A DNA stretch of 64,000 nucleotides from Pseudochrobactrum kiredjianiae (GCF_030362795.1 NZ_JAUCBM010000004.1:309935-373934), one strand, 5' to 3'. Counted from the first letter of the stretch, positions 28,996 to 37,571 are shown. A program made the numbers and translations. The notes: generated by a model from the letters alone, not told the origin.

Positions 28996-29844
28996 TCAAA
29001 AAACGCTGTTCTCCCGTGCTGTCTGTTTGATTTTTCTGGCTATTTTAGTTTTAAGAACCGGAAACACCCGCCCCTGCTCCAGACGAAACAACAAGCCGCA
29101 TTGCGCCATAAAACGTGCCAGAATCAAAGTTGTAATGGCACCGATCGTGAAACCGACCAAAACATCACTCGGATAATGCGCTTGAACAAAAACACGGCTC
29201 ACAGCAATCAGAGCCAACACCGCATAGGCTGCAATCCGGTAGCGTGGAAACCACAAAGCCAGCAAAGTCGCCAAGACCGCAGCGGTACAGGCATGCCCAG
29301 ACGGAAAACTCACATAATGATAGCTGAAATCAAAAGGCTTGAAACCGAAAGGGCCGACGGTATCCAGCAAATGCGGACGCGGCCGCCCGACAATATATTT
29401 GAGAATATTTACAATCAGCCCTGCTCCCAAAATGGCAGAAACAGCAAACAGGCTCTGACCGGTAATCGTGCCCATATGATTATGTTTTTGCAGTGCTTCC
29501 GGTACTTTCAGACGAAAGCCTTCCTGCATCCGTAGTTTATTCCGAACAATCAGAGTGGTGACGATAACTATTGAAAACACCACAATATAAGGCGCAGCCA
29601 GCACCAGATTGGTCAGCGTTTTCAGCAGCAGTACCGGCCGCCATTCTGCAGAGACAGCCGCGCGGGACAAATCACCATCAAATGATGCCAAGCCGCCTGC
29701 AATGATCAGAATCACGATAGCCGAAACGGTTAAGACCAGCGGCCATAATTTAGTTTTTTCGGTTGCTTGCTGCTCTGCTTTGCGGCGTTTCAGCCCCGTC
29801 TGCACTGCCATTTTAAATTCTGAAAATTCGTATCGTAAACTCAT
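28996..29844 (-). CDS. PAP2-family membrane phosphatase
   Basis: A 282-residue membrane phosphatase of the PAP2 group, which dephosphorylate lipid phosphates or undecaprenyl pyrophosphate. The three catalytic motifs are present: KYIVGRPRPH, FPSGHACT and SRVFVQAHYPSDVLVG. About five to six hydrophobic segments surround them; the first (WPLVLTVSAIVILIIAGG) is near residue 35. Which lipid it acts on cannot be told. The ATG at 29844 follows a TTG in frame and has a weak site. It is a single gene between aap and metC. Confidence 0.88.
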   Translation of the reverse strand: MSLRYEFSEFKMAVQTGLKRRKAEQQATEKTKLWPLVLTVSAIVILIIAGGLASFDGDLSRAAVSAEWRPVLLLKTLTNLVLAAPYIVVFSIVIVTTLIVRNKLRMQEGFRLKVPEALQKHNHMGTITGQSLFAVSAILGAGLIVNILKYIVGRPRPHLLDTVGPFGFKPFDFSYHYVSFPSGHACTAAVLATLLALWFPRYRIAAYAVLALIAVSRVFVQAHYPSDVLVGFTIGAITTLILARFMAQCGLLFRLEQGRVFPVLKTKIARKIKQTARENSVF

Positions 29845-30142
29845 CAAACACTCACATCAGCAACCGGACACGCCGGATAATTAGTTCAACTCAGACAATA
29901 ATTTCGCAATATGAAAAATTACTTCCTCTGATTTGCTTTTTGAAAGAATAATGCCCTCGGCAAAAAACAAGGATTATGCTCTAGTCCCGCCATCCGGTCT
30001 CGTCGTGCCGAGAGCAGAAATACAGAATCATACAACGCGTTGAAAATTCAATATTTTTCAACAAAGTGCATCGGTATTTCTGCCCGTATCAATGAGACTC
30101 ACTTATGGCAAAGCAGACTAACAGGCAGCAGGAGGCGTTTTT

Positions 30143-31321
30143 ATGGTCAAATCAGGAAAACCGGCAGGAGATTTAGGTATCAATACAATGCTCGCACATT
30201 GCGGCAATGATCCCTACGAATTTCACGGCTTTGTAAACCCGCCGGTTGTACGCGCCTCTACTGTCCTGTTCAAAGATGCTGAAACCATGGCATCTCAGAA
30301 CCAGAAATATACCTACGGCACACACGGTACACCGACAACGGATGCTTTGTGTCAGGCGATTGACCAGTTGGAAGGTTCCGCAGGCACTTTGCTGGTGCCA
30401 TCCGGCCTTGCAGCAGTAACAGTACCTTTGCTTGCCTTTCTAGGAACAGGTGATCACGTTCTTCTGGTTGATACAATTTACAATCCGACGCGCCGTTTTG
30501 CAGATTCCATGCTCAAACGTCTTGGTATTGATGTTGAGTATTATCCGCCACATATCGGCGGTGATATCGCCAACCTGATCCGTCCGAATACCCGTGTGAT
30601 TTTCACAGAATCACCGGGCTCCAACACTTTTGAAATTCAGGATATTCCGGCAATCGTTGCAGTTGCCCGTGAACGCGACATCATCACCATGATGGATAAT
30701 ACCTGGGCGACACCGCTTTATCTGAAAGCGCTGGATTTCGGCATTGATATTACCATCCATGCCGGCACAAAATATCCGTCAGGTCATTCCGACGTGTTGT
30801 TTGGTATGATTTCTTCCAATGAAAAATGCTGGAAACGTCTGGAAGAATCCTACACCGCTCTTGGCATGTGCGTGAATTCCGATGATGCCTATCAGATTCT
30901 GCGCGGCTTGCGCAGCATGGGGCTGCGCCTCAATCATCACCAACAAAGCGCGTTAACGATCGCCCGCTGGCTTGAGCAGCAGCCACAAGTTGCCCGTGTG
31001 CTGCATCCGGCTCTTGAGAGCCATCCGGATCATGCTTTGTGGAAACGCGACTTCAAAGGCGCCAGCGGTGTATTCTCTATTGTTTTGGCGTCCGGTGGCA
31101 CAGCAGAAGCCCATAAATTGCTCGACAGCTTGCAGCTCTTTGGTCTCGGTTATTCGTGGGGCGGCTATGAAAGTCTGGCAGTTCACGTTTATCTCGGTGA
31201 TCGTACCGTTGCAGCACAGAGCTTTGAAGGGCCGGTGATCCGTCTGCAAATCGGTCTGGAAGATACGCAGGACCTTATCAATGATCTGCAACAGGGACTC
31301 ACGACAGCCCTGCCACAGTGA
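30143..31321 (+). CDS. metC: Cystathionine beta-lyase
   Basis: A PLP enzyme that cleaves cystathionine to homocysteine, pyruvate and ammonia in methionine synthesis. The 392-residue protein has DNTWATPLYLKALDFGIDITIHAGTKYPSGHSDVLFG, where the Lys is the PLP-binding residue, and YGTHGTPTTDALCQAIDQLEG near the start. The C-terminal FGLGYSWGGYESLA is specific for the cystathionine beta-lyase group of alphaproteobacteria. A strong AGGAGG site precedes the ATG. The upstream 300 bases may hold regulatory RNA, but none was recognised with confidence. Confidence 0.93.
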   Translation: MVKSGKPAGDLGINTMLAHCGNDPYEFHGFVNPPVVRASTVLFKDAETMASQNQKYTYGTHGTPTTDALCQAIDQLEGSAGTLLVPSGLAAVTVPLLAFLGTGDHVLLVDTIYNPTRRFADSMLKRLGIDVEYYPPHIGGDIANLIRPNTRVIFTESPGSNTFEIQDIPAIVAVARERDIITMMDNTWATPLYLKALDFGIDITIHAGTKYPSGHSDVLFGMISSNEKCWKRLEESYTALGMCVNSDDAYQILRGLRSMGLRLNHHQQSALTIARWLEQQPQVARVLHPALESHPDHALWKRDFKGASGVFSIVLASGGTAEAHKLLDSLQLFGLGYSWGGYESLAVHVYLGDRTVAAQSFEGPVIRLQIGLEDTQDLINDLQQGLTTALPQ

Positions 31322-31376
31322 AACTGTTTTTGTTTAAAAATGCGGCGTAATCATCCGTAAAAACCGCAATCAATCA

Positions 31377-31413
31377 AAAGAGGAGACAAAACAGTGCTTT
31401 TGTCCCCTCTTTT
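31377..31413 (+). terminator. Terminator after metC
   Basis: A 16-base stem with one mismatch (AAAAGAGGAGACAAAA with TTTTGTCCCCTCTTTT), a 5-base loop and a T run, 55 bases after the metC stop. Confidence 0.88.
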
Positions 31414-31509
31414 ATAGTGTGACATTCATGCTTTTCGGTCAAAACCGTTGTTTTGCCTCTTGCACTTCGGCACCGAAAACTCTAGACACATCTTGTCCTT
31501 AGAGGATAA

Positions 31510-31586
31510 CGGAGCGTAGCGCAGCCTGGTAGCGCACCTGATTTGGGATCAGGGGGTCGGAGGTTCGAATCCTCTCGCTCCGACCA
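31510..31586 (+). tRNA. tRNA-Pro (UGG)
   Basis: A 77-nt cloverleaf. Acceptor CGGAGCG/CGCTCCG, D-arm with GCGCAGCCTGGTAGCGC, anticodon stem CCTGA/TCAGG with loop TTTGGGA giving anticodon TGG, T-arm GGAGGTTCGAATCCTCT, and an encoded CCA end. All stems pair well. Confidence 0.97.
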
Positions 31587-31684
31587 TGACAAATACTGAT
31601 TTTTATAGTAATTTTTGTCTCTCGTTTAACAGACCAGCAAATCTAAAATTTGACGGTCGCTTTTGTGCCCTGAGGTATATGAAT

Positions 31685-31990
31685 ATGGTTGCCCGTATTT
31701 ATCGTCCAGCCAAGACTGCCATGCAATCCGGTAAAGCCAAAACCGAAGCCTGGTTTCTTGAATATGAGCCTGAAGTCGCCCGCAAAATTGAACCGCTAAT
31801 GGGTTATACATCTTCCCGCGACATGAAGAGCCAGATTCGTATGAGCTTTGAAAGCCTTGAAGAGGCTCTCGCTTATGCGCAGAAATACGGCATTCCTTAC
31901 CGCATTGAAGAGCCTAAAGAAGCCAATCGCCGCAAAGTCTCTTATACGGATAATTTCCGTTATGACCGCGAGCAGCCTTGGACGCACTAA
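31685..31990 (+). CDS. NDUFS4-like complex I accessory protein (ETC complex I subunit family)
   Basis: A 101-residue soluble protein like the 18-kDa subunit NDUFS4 of respiratory complex I. MVARIYRPAKTAMQSGKAKTEAWFLEYEP and the C-terminal YRIEEPKEANRRKVSYTDNFRYDREQPWTH are the family hallmarks. It is likely at the inner membrane as a complex I accessory or assembly part. The ATG at 31685 has GAGG about 9 bases upstream, and an ATG two codons earlier (31679) is too near the site. It sits between two tRNA genes, away from the nuo cluster. Confidence 0.92.
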   Translation: MVARIYRPAKTAMQSGKAKTEAWFLEYEPEVARKIEPLMGYTSSRDMKSQIRMSFESLEEALAYAQKYGIPYRIEEPKEANRRKVSYTDNFRYDREQPWTH

Positions 31991-32015
31991 TTTAAGTACC
32001 GCGACTGACATTTGC

Positions 32016-32092
32016 GGTCCCGTAGCTCAGCTGGATAGAGCACCGGCCTTCTAAGCCGTAGGTCACTGGTTCGAATCCAGTCGGGATCGCCA
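32016..32092 (+). tRNA. tRNA-Arg (UCU)
   Basis: A 77-nt cloverleaf. Acceptor GGTCCCG with CGGGATC (one G-U pair), D-arm GCTCAGCTGGATAGAGC, anticodon loop CTTCTAA giving TCT, T-arm ACTGGTTCGAATCCAGT, and encoded GCCA end. The outer base pair of the anticodon stem looks mismatched (C with T). Confidence 0.94.
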
Positions 32093-32284
32093 TTCATTGT
32101 ATTCCATTACATTGATTTTCAAGGCTCTGCCTGTCCCATCCTTTTCTGAATATCTTTAATAATTACGTCCGGCTTTTATGACAGTGATTTCCGTATGGTT
32201 TCACTATTGCAATTCTTTGCGCCGTGCTAAGAGAACGATGCAACAAAATATTTGTATTGTTTTAAAAGTCTTGAAGCATTCATC

Positions 32285-33031
32285 ATGATTAATTATTGGC
32301 GGGTTTTATTAAAAGCAGTCCTGACTGGTGCGCTCGCCTTAACATTTACACTAATCATAACCAGCATTTTTGTACCCATGATGGGTGGCCAACTCGCAGG
32401 TGCTGGGCTGGTCATGACGATTGCGTGCCCGCTCGCCACCGCAATTCCGATGTCTGCGCTGCATTATCTGAATTCTGAGCGTCTAAAAATTGCAAAAGAC
32501 GACGCCCTCAAAGCCCAAAATGCGCTTGAACAAGCCAATATATTATTACGGAAACTCGCCAGAGAGGATAGCCTGACAGGCGTACTCAACCGCGCAACAT
32601 TTCTTGACGAGTTTTTTGCAATCAGCAAAACCGGACATTCCGGCGGCCTGCTATTTATTGATCTGGATTATTTCAAAACCATCAATGACACCTATGGCCA
32701 TGCAACCGGTGACGCTGCATTGCGGCGCCTCGGGCAATTACTCAAGCGATTGACTGAGAAAAAAGCGATCACCGGCAGACTTGGCGGCGAGGAATTCGGT
32801 GTCTTTATAAAAAATGCTGATCCCGACTACATCTATCGCTATGCAGAAGAATTACGTGAAAAAATAAGTGCGCTACGCATCATTGCACCAAACAACGATA
32901 ATGTAAGGATGACCGCCAGTATCGGCGTGACTATTTGTGAAACTGCTTTCAATCCTGAGCGGGCATTACTTGAAGCAGATGAGAAAATGTACATCGCAAA
33001 ACGTCAGGGACGTAATCTTATTATTGCGTAA
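32285..33031 (+). CDS. Membrane-anchored diguanylate cyclase (GGDEF domain)
   Basis: Makes cyclic di-GMP from two GTP. The 248-residue protein has two N-terminal hydrophobic segments (about residues 6-28 and 36-58), a short coiled linker (LNSERLKIAKDDALKAQNALEQANILLRKLA cut here as a helix of about 30 residues) and a GGDEF domain. The catalytic motif is GGEEF (RLGGEEFGVF), with DSLTGVLNRATF and LDYFKTINDTYGHATGD before it. An RxxD inhibitory site is not evident. The ATG at 32285 is preferred, with only weak ribosome-site support. No partner is adjacent. Confidence 0.9.
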   Translation: MINYWRVLLKAVLTGALALTFTLIITSIFVPMMGGQLAGAGLVMTIACPLATAIPMSALHYLNSERLKIAKDDALKAQNALEQANILLRKLAREDSLTGVLNRATFLDEFFAISKTGHSGGLLFIDLDYFKTINDTYGHATGDAALRRLGQLLKRLTEKKAITGRLGGEEFGVFIKNADPDYIYRYAEELREKISALRIIAPNNDNVRMTASIGVTICETAFNPERALLEADEKMYIAKRQGRNLIIA

Positions 33032-33129
33032 CATGGATTATCTGCTAACACCCGATATCCGTAAGTTGCTTGATGAGACAAGCAGTCAACAAATTTCATC
33101 CATTACATTCATATTAAAAGGTAATCTTA

Positions 33130-33510
33130 ATGGCTCAGGCAAACTCCTCCTCCCGTTCCATGGTTTTGACTGTCGTTGGTGCCCTCGCTCTTGCAGGCGG
33201 TCTCTATATGCAATTCGGCACCAGTGCAGTGTCATCTGCCGATCAGCAGCGTTGTGAGAAAATTATTCTCGACACTTATGGTGATAGCGAAGAAGCGAAA
33301 ACCGCATTGCTGCCAAAATGCAATGAGCCGGGCATGGTCGCAATGATGGATGCCAAAGCCAACAACTCAAGCGCTGCCAATACTGCACAGTCTATTGCTT
33401 CTGCCAATCAGTCAGATATCGGCTCCAATGCCTTGAGCTTTGGTTTGATTGGTGTCGGCATTGGCCTTTTGCTAGGCGGTATCGGCAGCCTGCTGCGCCG
33501 CAAAAAATAA
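33130..33510 (+). CDS. Small membrane protein with two transmembrane segments
   Basis: A 126-residue protein I do not recognise. A hydrophobic segment lies at residues 11-28 (VLTVVGALALAGGLYMQF), then a polar middle part with two cysteines (QRCEKI and PKCNEP) and an Asn/Ser/Ala-rich stretch, and a second hydrophobic Gly/Leu/Ile segment at about 103-121 followed by RRKK. The middle probably faces the periplasm, where the cysteines could pair. The ATG has AGGTAAT upstream. It lies between the diguanylate cyclase and a VasI-like gene. Confidence 0.75.
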   Translation: MAQANSSSRSMVLTVVGALALAGGLYMQFGTSAVSSADQQRCEKIILDTYGDSEEAKTALLPKCNEPGMVAMMDAKANNSSAANTAQSIASANQSDIGSNALSFGLIGVGIGLLLGGIGSLLRRKK

Positions 33511-33528
33511 GCCAGCTTTATCCGGCAG

Positions 33529-33557
33529 ATTTACTTTCTGCCGGATAGGTCTCCAGC
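33529..33557 (+). terminator. Strong hairpin, possible terminator
   Basis: An 11-bp perfect stem TATCCGGCAGA/TCTGCCGGATA with a 7-base loop. It lacks a T run, so termination is only possible. Confidence 0.4.
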
Positions 33558-33574
33558 GCTATACGGGGGTAGAA

Positions 33575-34159
33575 ATGCGCGTTTTAATACTCAGTATTGC
33601 GAGTTTAGCTGCATGGTCAGGCGTAGCAATAGCTCAAACCTCCCCGCAAACATGCGCAAACATAACAGACTCAGCACAAAGACTGGCCTGCTTCGACAGG
33701 TTTTTCCCTGAAAATCCGCTACCCTATCCGCCTCAGAACTGGCACATCAGTGAAACCACATCTGCCATTGATGGCAGTGTACAGATTTCAGGCTTTCTAC
33801 TGCCAAGAGGTAGTGAAAACAAAATCGTCATGCTCGACTCGATTGCGCTGGGTTTACGGTGTCAGAATGATGTGACTTCAGCCATTATCACCACAGGAAC
33901 TTCCGCTGCATCTGAGACTGCAAAGGTCACTTACTCAGTGAACAGCAATGCATCACAGACCGGCTACTGGGAGCGCTCAGCCAATTTCCTGTCTGTCGGC
34001 CTATGGTCTGATGAAGAATCCATGTCCTTTATCAAACAATTGAAAAACGATAGCACGCTCACTGTAAAAATCGACAATCCACCGGTTGAGGCTGTTTTTG
34101 ACCTCGCCAATGTTGAAGACCTGACCGGAAAAATCTCCCAAGCCTGCAATTGGGAATAG
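33575..34159 (+). CDS. VasI/TagO-like periplasmic protein
   Basis: A 194-residue exported protein with a signal peptide (MRVLILSIASLAAWSGVAIA, cut before QT). The N-terminal CANITDSAQRLACFDRFF is the hallmark CxxxxDxxxRLxCFD of the VasI/TagO-like family named from type VI secretion clusters, and LWSDEESMSFIKQLKNDSTL plus AVFDLANVEDL fit its C-terminal half. No type VI secretion genes are in this window, so it is probably a standalone member with a periplasmic role. The ATG follows GGGGGTAG. Confidence 0.7.
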   Translation: MRVLILSIASLAAWSGVAIAQTSPQTCANITDSAQRLACFDRFFPENPLPYPPQNWHISETTSAIDGSVQISGFLLPRGSENKIVMLDSIALGLRCQNDVTSAIITTGTSAASETAKVTYSVNSNASQTGYWERSANFLSVGLWSDEESMSFIKQLKNDSTLTVKIDNPPVEAVFDLANVEDLTGKISQACNWE

Positions 34160-34162
34160 TGT

Positions 34163-34185
34163 TTTGCCTGAACGCATCAGGCAAA
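34163..34185. terminator. Hairpin between convergent genes
   Basis: A 9-bp perfect stem TTTGCCTGA/TCAGGCAAA with a 5-base loop lies between the stops of the VasI-like and beta-barrel genes. It has no T run. Confidence 0.45.
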
Positions 34186-34206
34186 TGGCATATGAAAATA
34201 ACGCCT

Positions 34207-35043
34207 TCAAAATACCAGTGAAATACCGGCAACAGGGCCATGTTCCGTGACATTCCACTTAAAGCTATGGCCGAGAATATCCCCGCCTTCATAGTCCTGA
34301 TACAGTGCCCGATAGCCAAAGCGCAACAAAACCGGTTGATTGAAGATATGTGTGCGGTAGCCGAGATAAGCCTGCCCCTGCGCACTCAAATCAGACCCCA
34401 TATTAAACCCGCCAATATCGGCCTCAGCAAACAGATTCCAGCGATCACTCAAATCAGCCTGAATACGGGCACCGATAAAGGGATCTGTCCATTGCAGCTT
34501 GCGCTTTTCTGACCAGCGATCCAGCATGAAATCGACTTTGAGCTGTGTCCAGCGCACACCGACGGTCGGCTCAAATGCAAACACCCGTTGCCCGCCAAAA
34601 ACAGTCTCGCCTTCCAACGGCATTTCATAAGCGCGGAAAAAAGCACCAGCGGACAAAGACGTCATAGTGATATCTGCGCCTAAAGTCTGCGAATGGAACT
34701 GCTCATCCTGACTGGTTTTCGTATATTGTCCGTCAAAATATACACCATAAAGCCCGTTGGTGACTTCGATATTTCCCATAGCGCTGAAATCAAGATTTTT
34801 GAATATATCCGAAAACGGCACATCAATATTGGTACGACGCCCGAGAATATTCGCATGGCCGTCGAGTGAAGCTGCCCAAATATACGGGCTGACTATCACC
34901 CTCCAGCGCCGGCCATCAAATTTACTGACGGGCTGCGGCATTAATATATCAGCCGCAAAAGCCTGCCCGCTGATAACACTGACAGTACTTATACATGCCA
35001 CTAATATAACATGCGCAGCGCTCTTACTTGATAAACACTTCAT
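34207..35043 (-). CDS. Outer-membrane beta-barrel protein
   Basis: A 278-residue exported protein. The signal peptide ends ISGQAFA-AD. The mature part alternates amphipathic strands (WRVIVSPYIWAASLDG, MGNIEVTNGLYGVYFDGQYT, WNLFAEADIGGFNMG, VLLRFGYRALYQDYEG) and ends in Phe (AGISLVF), the usual outer-membrane sorting signal. It is likely an 8- to 10-strand barrel of the Rhizobiales porin-like/DUF type; no transport role is claimed. It is a single leftward gene. Confidence 0.75.
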   Translation of the reverse strand: MKCLSSKSAAHVILVACISTVSVISGQAFAADILMPQPVSKFDGRRWRVIVSPYIWAASLDGHANILGRRTNIDVPFSDIFKNLDFSAMGNIEVTNGLYGVYFDGQYTKTSQDEQFHSQTLGADITMTSLSAGAFFRAYEMPLEGETVFGGQRVFAFEPTVGVRWTQLKVDFMLDRWSEKRKLQWTDPFIGARIQADLSDRWNLFAEADIGGFNMGSDLSAQGQAYLGYRTHIFNQPVLLRFGYRALYQDYEGGDILGHSFKWNVTEHGPVAGISLVF

Positions 35044-35225
35044 GTTTTGCCGCCCCTCAATAAGTATTTACTTTAAAACAATAAATCAGCAATATTTATA
35101 TTTTCATTTTGTAAAATTCGTTAAATAAAATCAAGATTAAATCAAAATTATCAATAGATTTCTTCATATCTGATTTACACACTGCGTGTTAGAAGATTGC
35201 ATTATTTTCTGGAAGGAGAACCCTT

Positions 35226-36341
35226 TTGACCTCGCGTTTCCCGAACTTCCTCAAGAACAAACTTCTTAAATCAGCGACAGCTCTCACAGTTATTGCTGCG
35301 GTTTCCGCACCATATGCCGCTGCTGCCTGCACAAGCTTCCTGCTGCCAACCACCGATGGCAGCGGCATTTATGCCCGCACCATGGAGTTTGGCATTGAGC
35401 TGAAATCCAATGCGCTGGTCATTCCGCGTGCCTACACGCTGCAGACCACCGGTGCAGATGGCAAGCCGGGCATGAGCTGGCAAGGCAAATACGGCGCTAT
35501 CGGCATGAATGCGCTGGGAGAAACCACACTTGTTGACGGCATGAACGAAAAAGGACTTGCAGGCGGCGTTCTGTATTTCCCTGAATTTGCCGGTTATGCG
35601 GATGGCACTAAAACCGACAAAGAAAAATCGCTGGCACCATGGGATGTACTGAGCTGGATTTTGACCAACTTCGCAACGGTTGAAGAAGTCAAAGCCGCCA
35701 TTCAGGACATGAGCATTATCGATCTCGTGCAGCCGGAAATGGGCTTTGTCCCGCCGCTTCATTATACTATTCACGATGCAAGCGGTGCATCCATTGTGAT
35801 TGAGCCGGTTGATGGCAAGCTCAAAATCTATGACAATCCGGTTGGCGTTATGACCAACTCACCATCCTTTGACTGGCATCTGACCAATCTCCGAAATTAT
35901 CTGAAAATGTCTCCGCTCAATGCCGATACACTGAAAATTGGCGGCATGGCCTTCACACCGCTTGGTCAGGGTTCCGGTCTGCTCGGTATTCCGGGCGATT
36001 CAACCCCGCCATCGCGCTTTGTACGCGCAACCGCCTATGTACAGACTGTAGAAAATCAAGCAAACGGTGCGGAAGGCGTGCGTCTGACCGAGCACATTCT
36101 CAACAATTTCGACATTCCGAAGGGCTGGATTCAGACTGCTGAAGAACTGAAAATCCCGCTGGAATATACACAGTGGTCGACCATTGCAGATCTGAAGAAC
36201 CATACTTACTATGTCAAAATGTATGATGATCAGGTTCTGCGCGGCATTGACATCAACAGCTTTGATCTTGATGCCAAAGAGCTGAAAAAAGCACCACTGG
36301 CACCAAAACTCACACCGCCATCTGTTGATTTTGCCAAGTAA
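35226..36341 (+). CDS. Secreted choloylglycine hydrolase family amidase
   Basis: An Ntn-hydrolase (linear amide C-N hydrolase, conjugated bile acid hydrolase/penicillin V acylase group). The 371-residue precursor has a signal peptide; cleavage after AAAA would expose Cys35 (CTSFLLPTTDGSGIYARTMEFG), the catalytic N-terminal nucleophile, and IYARTMEFG and GMNEKGLAGGVLYF follow the family. In Brucella a homologue is reported as a bile salt hydrolase linked to virulence; that is knowledge about a relative, not shown here. The start is a TTG with GGAAGGAGA upstream. A terminator follows. Confidence 0.88.
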   Translation: MTSRFPNFLKNKLLKSATALTVIAAVSAPYAAAACTSFLLPTTDGSGIYARTMEFGIELKSNALVIPRAYTLQTTGADGKPGMSWQGKYGAIGMNALGETTLVDGMNEKGLAGGVLYFPEFAGYADGTKTDKEKSLAPWDVLSWILTNFATVEEVKAAIQDMSIIDLVQPEMGFVPPLHYTIHDASGASIVIEPVDGKLKIYDNPVGVMTNSPSFDWHLTNLRNYLKMSPLNADTLKIGGMAFTPLGQGSGLLGIPGDSTPPSRFVRATAYVQTVENQANGAEGVRLTEHILNNFDIPKGWIQTAEELKIPLEYTQWSTIADLKNHTYYVKMYDDQVLRGIDINSFDLDAKELKKAPLAPKLTPPSVDFAK

Positions 36342-36360
36342 CAAGCAAATCTCATCAATA

Positions 36361-36392
36361 AAAAACCGGAGCTTTTCAGCTCCGGTTTTTTT
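36361..36392 (+). terminator. Bidirectional terminator between cgh-like gene and Cys-rich gene
   Basis: The 12-bp stem AAAAACCGGAGC/GCTCCGGTTTTT with a 6-base loop and a long T run lies between convergent genes. Confidence 0.92.
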
Positions 36393-36419
36393 TATATCTC
36401 TCGCGCTCGGTGTGCCGGA

Positions 36420-37001
36420 TTAATCCAGTACATAGCAGCCTTTTGCTGTACCGCGATCAGGATCACCGAAAGCACGGTTGTCACAGCGTACACCATTGCG
36501 GAATTCACGCTCTACATAGCGGTCTGTTGTGCCGTAACGAACCCGCTTGCGACCAGAAAATTCGCAATACTGGCCTTCGCGTGCGCACTGCTGCCATTGA
36601 CCGCGATCACGGCCACGCCCGTAACCACCATTGCCATGATTGTCCCTGCCACGACCATAATCATTGCGTCCGTAATCGTCACGGCCACGATAACCACCGC
36701 GGTTGCGCCCCTCATCACGCACGACATAGGAACAAGCTTTACCTGCACCCCGTGCCGGATCGCCAAAAACAGAATTCGAGCAACGTACTTCCGGCTGATT
36801 GATAAAGCGGGAGGTAACGCGTCGGCCATTGCCGTAGATCACTTCAGTCGGGTAAGGAATCCGGCAAACACCGCCTTCTCTTGCACAGACCTGAACCTCC
36901 TGCGCCGAAGCAGAACCGGTATCAACGGTATATATTCCGGCTGCAAAAGCCAGAAACAGCATAATGCGGGACAAATTAGTCGCAATCGACGCTGTGTTCA
37001 T
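36420..37001 (-). CDS. Secreted Cys-rich protein with two internal repeats
   Basis: A 193-residue exported protein of uncertain function. After a signal peptide (to about residue 34) come two homologous units: residues 36-93 and 137-193, each with four cysteines at nearly equal spacing (39, 46, 74, 90 and 139, 146, 173, 189) and the motifs CAREG and FGDP(A/D)RG. Between them is a low-complexity linker (about 95-135) of Gly, Arg, Asp, Asn and Tyr repeats. The layout suggests two disulfide-bonded modules joined by a flexible arm. A lectin-like or wall-binding role is only a guess. The ATG at 37001 follows GAGGAAG. Confidence 0.8.
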   Translation of the reverse strand: MNTASIATNLSRIMLFLAFAAGIYTVDTGSASAQEVQVCAREGGVCRIPYPTEVIYGNGRRVTSRFINQPEVRCSNSVFGDPARGAGKACSYVVRDEGRNRGGYRGRDDYGRNDYGRGRDNHGNGGYGRGRDRGQWQQCAREGQYCEFSGRKRVRYGTTDRYVEREFRNGVRCDNRAFGDPDRGTAKGCYVLD

Positions 37002-37238
37002 TTTATCTTCCTCAACATATGAGTTTATTCTTCGCAACAGAGATGTTTAGTTTCAAGTTACAGAACCAAATCACCCAAATCTTTACAGCAATATATGCTC
37101 TTAGCACTGTTTCTAGAATACGGAATTTGAACAGGAAATGAACAATCTCATCACTCTCTGTTCCGTCATGAAATTTATTAATCCGCTATGTTTATTATGT
37201 TTTCACAAACATCACAGACAGCAGGAAATTCCGGTCAT

Positions 37239-37571
37239 ATGAAACCCGTAGCACAGGCTCTGATTTACTCCCTTGCAGCCCTTGCAGAAATTGCAGGCTG
37301 CTTCGCATTCTGGGCATGGTTGAGGCTGGATAAATCTGTCTGGTGGCTATTGCCGGGCATTGCATCACTCATCCTGTTTGCCGTGCTGCTCACCTTCATC
37401 GACACTGAAGCTGCGGGGCGTGCCTATGCAGCCTATGGCGGCATTTATATCATCGCCTCGCTGTTATGGTTGAAATTTGCAGAAGATTTCTCTCCCGATA
37501 AATGGGACATTGCAGGCGGGGTACTGGCGCTTGCAGGAGCGGGTATTATTTTGTTTGGCCCACGTGGTTAG
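37239..37571 (+). CDS. YnfA/UPF0060 family membrane protein
   Basis: A 110-residue protein with four hydrophobic segments. [45 protein letters not shown] and [18 protein letters not shown] are strong UPF0060 marks. The family is SMR-like in shape and some members are reported as efflux proteins, but function is not established. The ATG at 37239 gives the standard length; upstream in-frame starts would add a non-conserved tail. Confidence 0.93.
   Translation: MKPVAQALIYSLAALAEIAGCFAFWAWLRLDKSVWWLLPGIASLILFAVLLTFIDTEAAGRAYAAYGGIYIIASLLWLKFAEDFSPDKWDIAGGVLALAGAGIILFGPRG

Noticed and set aside
29900..30142. Possible SAM-II riboswitch before metC
   Set aside because: The location is right for alphaproteobacteria, but I could not match the pseudoknot pattern. 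A covariance-model search would decide.
31510..31586. tRNA-Pro as an integration site
   Set aside because: The 3' end of the tRNA is not duplicated downstream in the window and no integrase is nearby.
33575..34159. Part of a type VI secretion system
   Set aside because: Only a VasI-like protein is present; no tss, Hcp, VgrG or ClpV gene is in the window.
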